Assembly: GCA_003116975.1 (NCBI GenBank)
Contig: BGKB01000021.1
Span: forward strand, 310,001-374,000
Reading direction: 5' to 3'
DNA length: 64,000 nt
Source of the DNA: Aurantiochytrium sp. KH105
Taxonomy: Eukaryota; Sar; Bigyra; Thraustochytrida; Thraustochytriidae
Part shown: positions 12,201-18,954 of the stretch, in pieces
Numbering within the stretch: the stretch's first letter is position 1
How the letters are laid out: each line of letters starts with the position of its first letter
Translations under genes and position numbers: made by a program
The notes under the pieces: generated by a model
What the model was told of the DNA's origin: nothing
What the model saw: the letters and a program-made list of their open reading frames with translations, nothing else
Database searches by the model: none

Positions 12201-12291
12201 AAGTGCAGATGTTCAATTTGATCACGGTGAACGCGAAACGGGCGTCGCACTGAAGCATATTAAACCAACCTCAGCCAAGACCTCGGCATGA
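6277..12291 (+). CDS. Giant SAM / multi-EF-hand / IQ protein with beta-barrel (Tudor-like) modules
   Basis: A single open frame of 2,004 codons from ATG 6277; a second in-frame ATG at 6361 gives 1,976 residues and is equally plausible. Numbering from 6361: a SAM-like domain at about 63-130 (WSSEDVSRFI ... LNGKQLLRLA); three small beta-rich modules at about 523-583, 622-675 and 715-767 reminiscent of Tudor/Agenet/KOW barrels; EF-hands at about 820 (DKNRTGQLEASDF), 855, 962 (DSDGKVDYREF), 1117 (DRDCDGLVSLEEL), 1151 (DLDNDGAVDLTDF), 1603 and 1641 (DVNQDGQLSYHEF); an IQ motif at about 1030-1047 (IQALARRRIAQR); and further beta-barrel-like repeats at about 1803-1860 and 1920-1973. It probably senses Ca2+ and binds calmodulin-like light chains as a scaffold. 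No enzyme domain is visible. I know no named protein with this order; EFCAB6-like multi-EF-hand proteins are the nearest general analogy. Confidence 0.85.
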   Translation: MSRLASQYPCHCHERAESCACVPGRTPTMSRASQSNATDLCVNGQHLEGRSFATAKASKPPQGQRRALLHDQLQIAAEYWHRTENFETHWATQWSSEDVSRFITLITGSYPDALQLNGKQLLRLAIATHARHARVDNEDIANEFYELVISTIHRKRIVRLFLQKNPPENANTVKARGDATSKGTSIDQGRSHAPTPRSFAVALPSARLSAASEERDRIEALQSHGDRPVLTVSGQARRAGGACHRLKVKLSVASFLLEQLKTPEGEPLAVPQALAKKAHHGLHAGINLEVCIHFQGGTWSANPQRQSICWLRQQHDLSFDLEGESESKLKNASRSASPPGSCAQGHVEVWAGPILLARVLIQLPIDATAQGTSSTSSFAHSEYVLLAETAFHQRVALVCGSRELAFRNAIARIETSLRGCTIVTHVIKDEVDLHALWGSDEERASGLVQVSLSRASLSSKAVLQAAETLLRLVEAADGTDEITPSIVVHTWAHPRPDVESNPIMARLLGQIGKTACSFHRVDSLLDTSSQSSSVLSRDATDNQEHGFYPHAPAKLQRLAPGTPVDFQVPGSSSESKWKQGKIVSVSPHDGKFTIAPNNGGKVVHGVLEHQVRISSFGKAPSTSHRHHPGSQSKRLAKRSRKRRDIFASLCVGDRIFARPHSGLGQGDYQPGVIVALHKSSFTADVAFDSGRAVAHMDIRDVRPHPSQQHAAQDHRQQESPRASGETESKSGNVHTRASTGAMPHGTPVQIIKSTESAAVGITGRVRRALEFGLRYDVMLSNGDTMHNVPVGLLRRLDAERDASSDASQNSNVIGSHSYVDAICDRYKQVLRDAAQSRPDGKELRIQFDRLDKNRTGQLEASDFLEALHDLGFKPSENEVLEFIDRMSERRDGFVTYEDFVRFALPHGIQIGQRQLKRPLAFYKASLESAGVLRILESALETRLGELWERLADLDTMSLGILQEDVFTRCLTRLGARASADQYSALTRTFADSDGKVDYREFAVVVEVLLVQKITNASVQLTTQVQSTRRNSAHDERMDKDGRLLGPMERKLRKEIDAATRIQALARRRIAQRSIAIQKRQQLRAAQVAEVWTGSGCESSHIEGQGGQPASGKTFERHAQVIEEWRKLMLLNTRNGAEVMTTFRAMDRDCDGLVSLEELSATLCKYSIDARRAGMIMREMDLDNDGAVDLTDFKMFLAGVRHRIVARDTALASTQPAIHVMIDELGQDLCAKLRRYFAVLKRCGTDLLELLLYRPRGLTMTSVLRKQGFVLERPEWKRLEVHFASMADHRGDRSVCEDFVRLLGMSLEEFDQQQFSKHEHHLREYLQNTKMDSDGISGLGRLSHKVVSAIKDLCKDESRAESKHEALWWLLSLQEPGEPLTLDRVDLERFFRALKLRPTSFEMDHLFGAQSAEPNGSTIQCSELAKLFGISPRVYEYLEEDHMYSRFCRSYVMSHRARLRVEAVEAITFVRREGSAAFVRWLRDAIGVSAYRKFRAMVIAAVSRGVRVTSGAWLSERTSAKLGFSSSTQLERVLLELNFGLSQDEIRNLCRALVQAASGDVDLFAFADLCEVIYATAALGESGGSGKAGAMSDADDEAREKAREETERYLREVIQEYIRTPTGHRNLVQVFESFDTQRNGTLDQSELEAVFKSLGVDLAKVDTGSLLRHYDVNQDGQLSYHEFLEAIDVRVHPVAEETPKRVRYGQGKTITKATQIDLDLLRDKLEKYNLRVKLSREDVDDACARVTSRGLLSRRDVTDVLAALGLGHCLTDSEVYSFSRLTKRKFKAFLLDVVKGRFSLAPRDNARTLGTVSTAAGEKGSTSSSNASITADTKVVLKMAPHTGKIGTVVGPGRSAGTYEICLESNGQVGKILDNVRRSQLQVAGGRPMICENTVVIDKATQQRGIVIRFALSDPDHVDVRFQNIIRKHVASSTLEALPADVSVASLSRGRRVFARSDVDDQYFAGSILRVDGRNGSADVQFDHGERETGVALKHIKPTSAKTSA

Positions 12292-12356
12292 GAAGCGTTC
12301 TTTCTTATGCTCATTGGAGGAAAAAAAAATAACGAAGAGAAATAAAAGGGAAATAT

Positions 12357-13139
12357 TTAGTCGTCAAGGATAGAGAATGATGCAGATGAAAGCGAAGAGC
12401 ATTCGCTACCCTCGTCATCACTTCTGAGTAAGGCATCCACATCATCATCAGAAATGGTTGTGGAAAGTGTTGTAGGTGCGATTGCATTTGCCCGTCCCAT
12501 CGATTTGCTCATCGTCGTCGTTGTCCGAGCACGAACGGAGGGCAAGAGCTCAAGAGGCGGCGGAGGAGAGTCGTCTGACTCATGGTCCTCCTCGTTCTCG
12601 TTGGTCCCGGCATCCACCCTAAGTGACGTAGATATTTGTGCATTTGAAGATTTTTCCACCATAGAGCTTGGGTTAGAAACGTGTGCACTTTGTCCATCTG
12701 CAAAAGATCTCGAAACAGTCTCGCTTGGGACCCGTTCGTCATCATTCAGGTTGGTCGCCGGTTCCTGTGGATCCTCTGTCTCTTGGAAGGGACAATCGCC
12801 AAGCACCGACGAGTCGTCCGGCCCGTCTTGCTTGAATTCACGGTCCAGCATGGCCTGTAGACGTTCAACTTCTTCGCGGTGTTGCTCTTTGGTGCGATCA
12901 AAGTTGCGCACTACCTGTTGCAGTGCCTCCGTCGAGGCCGTCAAGAACCATTCTTCGCTGGCGTCCACCTTGAGCGCTTCCAGTCTCTGCAGCCTCAGCT
13001 CAGCGAGTCTGTTCAACGCATCCTCCTCCTTTACCTCTCGATATACCTCCTCATCGATCTGAACATGCTTGCTCTGCATCGCTTCTCCGCCCTGCGCCGC
13101 CTGCGCGCGCTCGGCCGCGCCCGCGGTCACGGTCTCCAT
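12357..13139 (-). CDS. Hypothetical Ser/acid-rich coiled-coil protein
   Basis: A 260-residue frame from ATG 13139, the first ATG in this frame. Residues about 15-110 are charged and helical with coiled-coil character (EVYREVKEEDALNRL, then EQHREEVERLQAML). The rest is low complexity: acidic, Ser/Thr-rich, with a PPPP run and a C-terminal Asp/Ser tail (SDDDVDALLRSDDEGSE). I do not recognise a family. The gene converges on the SAM/EF-hand gene with only 65 bp between stop codons, so the two 3' UTRs must be very short or overlap. The A-rich spacer (AAATAAAAG region) could serve both. No membrane or signal sequence is seen. Confidence 0.7.
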   Translation of the reverse strand: METVTAGAAERAQAAQGGEAMQSKHVQIDEEVYREVKEEDALNRLAELRLQRLEALKVDASEEWFLTASTEALQQVVRNFDRTKEQHREEVERLQAMLDREFKQDGPDDSSVLGDCPFQETEDPQEPATNLNDDERVPSETVSRSFADGQSAHVSNPSSMVEKSSNAQISTSLRVDAGTNENEEDHESDDSPPPPLELLPSVRARTTTTMSKSMGRANAIAPTTLSTTISDDDVDALLRSDDEGSECSSLSSASFSILDD

Positions 13140-14384
13140 CGCCTCCAACGTCTCCGTTCTGCTTGCTCTTGCCCGCAGCGCGCACACCCTTTTCCACCCA
13201 AAACGGTACGCGCGCGCACGTGCGCAGTCGCGTTATGCGCGTTGCGCAGTCCCCATCCAGGTTCTCCCTCCCGCGAGCCAGCCCCTGCACCCAGCTGCAG
13301 ACGGACAGCCAGCCCCTTTTTCCAACTTTAAACCTCCACTTGCGCGGCGCCGATACTGCATTATCCACCTGCCATTGTCCACTTGCGCACGCGCTCGTCG
13401 CGCCGTGTGCACACCCCCTTTTCCAAAGTTTCCAACTCGCAATAGGCCTAGTAGGCTGGAGAGTCTCAGTGGTGACCGTGGGTGCTTGGATAGTATAGTC
13501 GAGCTCCCCCTGGCGGCCCTCGTCCCGCGCCGAGGACGGTAAAGTCTCCTCCCGCCGGCCGCCGCGAGGTATCAAGGGGAGAGTCCAAATCGTGCGGGAG
13601 CCGAGCCCGAGTTGGGTTTGCGCGCTGTTAGCGGCGGAGGTAGGTCGATGGATACGCGCAGCAGCAGCGCAACAGCAGCAGGGGCTCGCAGTCGAGGTTT
13701 TGGTGCACGCGCCGCGATTCTCCGGCGCGCGCCTGCCGCCCGTGGCTTTCACAATGGCCTATCGCCCTGCAGGTAGTGGACAATCCGGGCGGCAAGTGGA
13801 GCAAACGGCAAACAGCCGACTTGCCGGCGGCTGATTGACTCGGGCAGAGAGAGAGAGAGAACTTGAAAGAAGAAAAGAAAGAAAAAGAGGGGAGAAACAA
13901 GAGGCGAGGCACGTGCAGCTGGCAGAGGCAGAACAGACTCGACTTGACTCGACGCGACTCGCCACGCGTCGCCGCGCGCCGGGCTCGGTAACGACGGAGG
14001 GCGCGGAGGGAGTAGAGAGCCCCGCTGCGCTACGCTCCGTCGAGCCGAGCTGTGCGCTCCACGAGCGGCGCACGAGGGCAGCCAGCCAGCAGGCCTCGCG
14101 TACGGTAGGTGACGTACGACTACTCGAGGCTACAGACTCCACTCTGCACGGGGCGAGCCCGCTGGAAACCAACCCAGCGAGGGAAACAGCAGCCCGTTCG
14201 GGAACCTGGAGGGGCCGAAGCGGGGAGCGCGCGCGCAGTGGGACCGCTCAGCCTGGGCAGGTCTAGGATCAGGACGTTGCCAAATCTGAATCTAGCAGAG
14301 TTTTGCTGGAGCTAACGCGTTGAGAGGCCAGCGCAAGGTGTAGACCTGAGCCGAGCGACGCACGCGCGGAAGTGAAACGCAAGC
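13140..14384. other. Divergent promoter region, 1.2 kb
   Basis: GC-rich DNA between the divergent coiled-coil gene (-) and the six-TM gene (+). It contains a purine-rich GA/AAAG tract at about 13847-13905 and ACTCGAC-type short repeats at about 13938-13965. No coding or RNA gene could be supported; some of the sequence near 14300 is probably 5' UTR of the downstream gene. Confidence 0.5.
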
Positions 14385-15629
14385 ATGTACGTGCACAATG
14401 ATAGCGTGGCGCCCACCGTGGTGACGGCGGACTTTGACGACACCCCGGAGGCACGATATGTCGAGCAGGAGAAGTTCATGGACGCGTACAGGCGGCAGAG
14501 CACGCTTCTTAAGTTTACGCCGTCCGGAGGCTCCCAGTGCCAGCAATCGTCCAAGCTCATCATGTGGATCCTCTTTGTTTGCACGTGCGCAGTGGTCGCC
14601 CTCGTGACACGTGGGTTTTCTGAGATCATGGCCGCCTACGACGAGGAAATCCTCGCCACGGAGCCCTTCGTGGCCTGGAAAGATACGTCTCGAAACTCAG
14701 TAAGCGACTTGGCCCTCAACGCAACGTACACGGCTCTTATTGCCAACGGCACCGATTCCACTACCTTGTGCGACGTGCCCTTTTTCTTAGACGGCGAATC
14801 GAACGACCTCCTGATCGAGACGCTCGACTACGCCGACTACCTTTGCAGCGTCTTCTTCATTGCAGGCGCTATTGCGGCGAGCATCTACCTGTGCACCAAG
14901 TGCTGCGTGACGGTCGGCCTTACAAAGAAGCCTTACCAGAATGAGGGCAACAAGGGCGACGCACCTGTTTTGCACGAAGTCAAAGTCGGCGGTTTTCTCG
15001 AGACCAAGGCCGAGCGGCGTGTGCGCATCTTTTTGCGCGGTGAGTCGCTTGGGTACATGCTCGCCCAGGGCGTGCAAGACGTTCCTCTCTTCACCTTTGC
15101 GCTCACGTACTACTTTCTTCGTACTTCGACGCGCGGATCCAAGTGCGCGATCTGCGTTGCGGACGGGGAGCTGTGCTCGCCTGATACCGTGGACGAGCTG
15201 GATTTCAGCGTCAAGCTTGCCATGGGCGCCGTTGTCGTATCACTCTTTTGGAATGCGATCCTTCTCGCGGAACGTTGGATTGAGTTTGTCAAATTCAAGA
15301 AGCAAAAGCGTCACGGCTACTACAATCCCCGAAAGTACTTCCTTATTGCGCTTGTTTTCTTTATCGTTTACGTCATCACGATTCTCTCACCTATGGCTAT
15401 GACAATTCATTACTACCTCGGGCCGTTCATGCCGACACTTCCGTCCACGCAGCTGATCCACATTCTCGGCGTCGTCGGTCTTTGCTTTTGGGGCGCGGCG
15501 GTCATCTTCATCAACTTGGTAGCCGGCATCGACCCGGGCGAGATTCTCTCGTGCCCGGTTCTTTGCTGCGAAATTAGCGAGTTCGTCTGCGAATCGTCGA
15601 GTTGTGTCTGCTGCTCCGTCTGTTGCTAG
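14385..15629 (+). CDS. Six-TM membrane protein with Cys-rich C-terminal tail
   Basis: A 414-residue single-exon protein starting at ATG 14385. Hydrophobic segments lie at about 58-77, 150-171, 226-246, 275-297, 318-340 and 356-381. The loop after TM1 carries N-glycosylation sequons (NATY near 112 and NGTD near 121), so it is probably lumenal or extracellular. The loop between TM3 and TM4 has three Cys (CAICVADGELC). The final 25 residues hold nine Cys, including three CC pairs, a pattern compatible with palmitoylation or metal binding. An acidic, soluble N-terminus of ~55 residues precedes TM1. No transporter, channel or enzyme signature was recognised, so no function is assigned. Confidence 0.8.
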   Translation: MYVHNDSVAPTVVTADFDDTPEARYVEQEKFMDAYRRQSTLLKFTPSGGSQCQQSSKLIMWILFVCTCAVVALVTRGFSEIMAAYDEEILATEPFVAWKDTSRNSVSDLALNATYTALIANGTDSTTLCDVPFFLDGESNDLLIETLDYADYLCSVFFIAGAIAASIYLCTKCCVTVGLTKKPYQNEGNKGDAPVLHEVKVGGFLETKAERRVRIFLRGESLGYMLAQGVQDVPLFTFALTYYFLRTSTRGSKCAICVADGELCSPDTVDELDFSVKLAMGAVVVSLFWNAILLAERWIEFVKFKKQKRHGYYNPRKYFLIALVFFIVYVITILSPMAMTIHYYLGPFMPTLPSTQLIHILGVVGLCFWGAAVIFINLVAGIDPGEILSCPVLCCEISEFVCESSSCVCCSVCC

Positions 15630-16162
15630 CATGTGCTGGTTTCTTTGGCGTTCCCGGCTATACTACCTATACCAAAGAAGCCTTCACCTGCTGACGACCC
15701 TCTGGTGTGCTCGCGAATCTTTCAAGATGTTTGTTCCATCTTTCCCTCCCTCCTCCTCCTTTCCTTTCCTTTCCGTTTCTCTTTTTTCTCCTTTGGAGGA
15801 TGCAATCTCCTAGCTTCACACTCAAAAGCGATGTTTTCTGATGTTCTCTTTTCCTTGGCGCGCGTCTGACTGGAAACAATTCACTCACCGACCGCGTTTG
15901 CGCTCACCCCTCTCTTCCAAAAAAGAAGAAGAAAAGACGTGCAGAAATAGTATGCGAAGAGAGCATCAGCGATGTGGTCATGTGTTTCGCATACGCTGCA
16001 TAAGACAAGATAAGAAAGCTTCGCTGTCAAAATAAGTTGAGAAACTGGCTACCTAGGAGCTCATTCATTATCAGCGGGCCGATTCAGTGCCAAGTGCTTT
16101 TAGCTCGAGCACGGGAGAAGCGACCGGACAATTCGCTGACACATGTATTTTGGTCGCCCTTC
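15630..16162. other. Convergent 3' intergenic region
   Basis: The 3' flanks of the six-TM gene (+) and the N-myristoyltransferase gene (-). Pyrimidine-rich (TTTCCTTTCC near 15760-15795) with A-rich stretches near 15920. Nothing else is visible. Confidence 0.5.
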
Positions 16163-17548
16163 CTACAAGAGCACAATGCCAATGTCTTGCGGCTTGAGCT
16201 CGGGACCGACAGCGTAGTTGTAAAAGTAGTAGTGAAGGTTGCCGTCGCCAATACCAAAGAGGAGATCCTTGAGAATGGTGCTATTCTCCATGAGGTCAAG
16301 AGCGTTGAAAACGTCAAAGGAGTTCGCGTTGGCGTGAATGAGGGCGTCACGCATAAGCTGTTTAAAGCTGACGGTATGTGCGACGTTGTAAAACGAGTAG
16401 GCCGCCTTGAGATGGTCGTAGTCATCATGGCCCAAAATCGAGCTTGGCAGGTTGTAGAAACTGCAAAAGTCCGTCACCTTGCCATTGCTATCGGTAATGA
16501 CGTACGAGTAAATGACGTTGTCGCGGGGCAGCAGCCAGTGCGCCACCTCCTCCTCGTCAAACTCGATCCACACTTTGAACTGCTTTTGGTGCTCGCGCAA
16601 AAGCTTGGTCACGTCAGCGACGTGCTTGGGCTCCATGGGAATCGTCCCAGACTGTGCCTCGGCAGGCAGCTTGTAGAGCTTGATGGTGCGTGCCATGGTC
16701 ATACGGTCGCCAAGGCGCGAAAAGCCCACCCCAATGAGCTTTTTCGGGTTCAGAGACCGATGCCAGTAGCGAGCGACGCCAATGGGCTTGGGGATGCGCA
16801 CGCCGGCCGTGTACACAGCCTGCCACTGGTCCGTGAGGTTGACGCGGCGCGTGACCTCCTTGATGAGAACAGGCGCCAAACGCTTGCTCCGAAGCTTCTT
16901 GTGCACGCAGAGAAAGTTGATTTCGGCCATCTTGACAACCTTGTCGTGCGCGTGCACCTTGGCAGGGACACCGGTGATCATGGCGAGAAGCTTTTTGTTG
17001 CTCGACTGCCGGACGCCAACATGCCAGTCAATCCTGTAGCCAGGGGGCTTGAGAGCCCAGTTGAGGAACTCCGGAGCGTAGTCGAAGCGGAACATGTTGT
17101 CGTCATCTTCGACGTAGTTCTCTGTGAGCAGCGTGTACGCCTCCTTGACAACCTCTTCGTCGTCAACATCCAGGCTGCACCACTCAAAGCCTTTGGGCAG
17201 GGCATAAGGGGTCTGCCGCACCTCGTCTACGGTCTTGACCTCCAAAGGGCCCACCTTGGTCTCATCGTCCTCGTCGGCTCCCTCGCCGCCGCCGCTGCTG
17301 CTTTGCGGGACGGGCTGCGTGCTCCAGAACTTGTGCTCTCCGGGCGTGGTGAGGCCCTTGATGCCTAGCAGCTGCTTTTGCAACTCCAGCAGCTGGGCCA
17401 TCTTGTCCTTCTCCGAGGTGGCCTCCTCCAGCGTCTTTTGCTTCGCGCCCTCGCCGCTCACCGCGGCGCCCTCGAGCTGCGCCGCGAGCCCTTCAACCGC
17501 CTTGTCGCCGCCATCTTCGGCCTTGCGCGCCGCATCCTCGCCGCTCAT
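16163..17548 (-). CDS. NMT: Glycylpeptide N-tetradecanoyltransferase (N-myristoyltransferase)
   Basis: A 461-residue protein from ATG 17548. The frame is open for 114 further codons upstream, but that stretch is Arg/Ala low complexity and lacks family similarity, so the shorter start is chosen. NMT transfers myristate from myristoyl-CoA to N-terminal glycines of cytosolic proteins. The PROSITE-type signature EINFLCVHKKLR is at about 205-220. The second signature appears as LFGIGDGNLHYYFYNY near the C-terminus; the usual KFGxGDG has Leu in place of Lys here. The protein ends in Leu-Leu, matching the family's catalytic C-terminal carboxylate arrangement. The N-terminal ~90 residues are a charged, variable region as in other NMTs. 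The gene diverges from the LYR-motif gene and converges with the six-TM gene. Confidence 0.95.
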   Translation of the reverse strand: MSGEDAARKAEDGGDKAVEGLAAQLEGAAVSGEGAKQKTLEEATSEKDKMAQLLELQKQLLGIKGLTTPGEHKFWSTQPVPQSSSGGGEGADEDDETKVGPLEVKTVDEVRQTPYALPKGFEWCSLDVDDEEVVKEAYTLLTENYVEDDDNMFRFDYAPEFLNWALKPPGYRIDWHVGVRQSSNKKLLAMITGVPAKVHAHDKVVKMAEINFLCVHKKLRSKRLAPVLIKEVTRRVNLTDQWQAVYTAGVRIPKPIGVARYWHRSLNPKKLIGVGFSRLGDRMTMARTIKLYKLPAEAQSGTIPMEPKHVADVTKLLREHQKQFKVWIEFDEEEVAHWLLPRDNVIYSYVITDSNGKVTDFCSFYNLPSSILGHDDYDHLKAAYSFYNVAHTVSFKQLMRDALIHANANSFDVFNALDLMENSTILKDLLFGIGDGNLHYYFYNYAVGPELKPQDIGIVLL

Positions 17549-18074
17549 CGCGCCCAGGCTCTCGCGCTCGGCGCTCGCTCCTCGCTGCCGCCCTCGCGCC
17601 GCCTCGCCGCCTCCGCGTCTGCCCGTCCGCACGTCTCTCGCGCTGCCTCGCGGCGGGCCCTGCCGTCGCGCGCGGATACGTTCTTTGCGAGTCCGCCTGG
17701 CCCTGCTCGTTTCTTCTGTCTTTCCCTCTTGCCTTCGAGTCTTGCCTTCTCGCCTTCTTCCTTTATCTTCTTGTTTTCTAGAGCCGCACGTCTCGCGGTT
17801 AGGTTTGCGGCCCGCGCCGCGCGCAAGTGCAGAATGCCGCGGCCGCAAGTGCGCCAGGGGCGCGTCTGCAAGCGCGGCAAAACCACGCAAGAGGCCAGGT
17901 TAGGTTTGGGGCCAGCCGTGGCCGTGGCCGCCGAGCGCAACGCAAATTTGGCGGAAAGCTGAAGGGCAGGGCATAGCAGAAAGCTAAAGCGGAGTGGTGG
18001 CGGAGGAGGGCGAGCAGATCGAAGTCGAGGCCGCCGCCGAGGAGGAGCGAGAGGGGGAAGAGGAGCAGGAGACC
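17549..18074. other. Divergent NMT / LYR-motif promoter region
   Basis: About 526 bp of GC-rich sequence serving two housekeeping genes. Open frames extend through it in both directions, but the composition is low complexity (Arg/Ala/Ser). No defined motif was recognised. Confidence 0.5.
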
Positions 18075-18510
18075 ATGGCGACGTCTCCCGCCGGGTTCAA
18101 GAATGCCTTGCAGCTGTACAGAGACTGCCTCCGGGTCGTCAAACTCGTGGCAGGCGAGGTAGGTTGGTAAAGGAAGGAAGAGCCCGACCTCGAATGAACG
18201 CGAGACGCAGACGTCCAGGCGCGGTCGTTCAGGCAGGGAGGCAAGGCGGTTGGGATCACGCTGACAAGAGTTCTTCATGGATTGTGCACAGAGCCCAAAA
18301 GGCATGGCCATGCGTGCCATGGTCAGGTCAGAATTCAAGAAAAGCATGAACGAGACCAACCCTGAAAAGATTGAGGAGCTCAAGTTCAATGCCGTGCGGG
18401 CCCTGAGCAACTACTCGCTTTACAATGCTGCCAGCAAGGATCCGCAAATGAAAGCCCGCATGAAAAAGCGTCAAGAAACCCTCGACGCTGAGCAGAAAAA
18501 GGTCAAGTAG
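18075..18510 (+). CDS. LYR-motif (complex1_LYR) small mitochondrial-type protein, two exons
   Basis: Exons are 18075-18158 and 18292-18510 around a 133-bp intron (GTAGGT donor, GCACAG acceptor, phase 0), giving 100 residues. Exon 1 carries the LYR motif (ALQLYRDCLRVVK). Exon 2 encodes the rest of the helical fold, with SEFKK, then NPEKIEELKFNAVRALSNY, then a lysine-rich tail. LYR proteins act in mitochondria as assembly factors or accessory subunits, binding acyl carrier protein and often Fe-S or respiratory-complex clients. The NPE-(R/K)-I segment resembles LYRM9-type members, but the exact client cannot be told. Without splicing the frame hits a stop two codons after the donor. The exon 1 ATG is in good context (ACCATGG). 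Confidence 0.82.
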
Positions 18511-18954
18511 AGTACACAAAGAGAGAGAGAGAGAGAGAGAGATGTAGAAAGGGGGAAAGTGAGTGTGCTGACACAGCACCTACATCGCTCCACGCTGGAA
18601 GGCCGTCGCACGTGGGTGGGCCTGCGCGACCAACGCTATTCTGCGAGATTTCTACAAAACGAGACATCGATGGATGACTCGACCTTGACAAAGCGAGACA
18701 CCAATGGATGACTCGACCTCAACGCGACGACTTCGCTTTTCAGTATGCAATTGTTACACACAGAGATTCTTCTTCACTTTTGTTTAAATGGCGAGAACGA
18801 AGATTTTCAATACAAAAAATTGTGCTTGATTGTGCGTAAACGTACAGACTGGTGACCAGCTGGCCAGCCAAGCTGCCGACGATGCCGCTACATATATTCT
18901 TCTTTTTTTGTTTGTCTGTCTGTTTGTTGGTTTGTTTTTTTAAGATCATGCCCT
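18511..18954. other. Convergent 3' intergenic region with GA repeat and duplicated 34-bp unit
   Basis: Contains a (GA)n run at 18521-18542, two adjacent 34-bp imperfect copies at 18661-18694 and 18695-18728, and a T/G-rich stretch at about 18900-18942. It lies between the LYR-motif gene (+) and the RhoGEF gene (-). No gene. Confidence 0.6.
18661..18728. repeat. Tandem duplication of a 34-bp unit
   Basis: Two abutting 34-bp copies share a core ATGGATGACTCGACCT and differ at several flanking positions. Confidence 0.7.

Noticed and set aside
16037-17368. 443-residue plus-strand frame opposite N-myristoyltransferase
   Set aside because: A shadow; the minus strand carries the NMT signatures.
17549-17890. 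114-codon extension of N-myristoyltransferase
   Set aside because: Low-complexity Arg/Ala sequence, no family similarity; the shorter start matches the family length.
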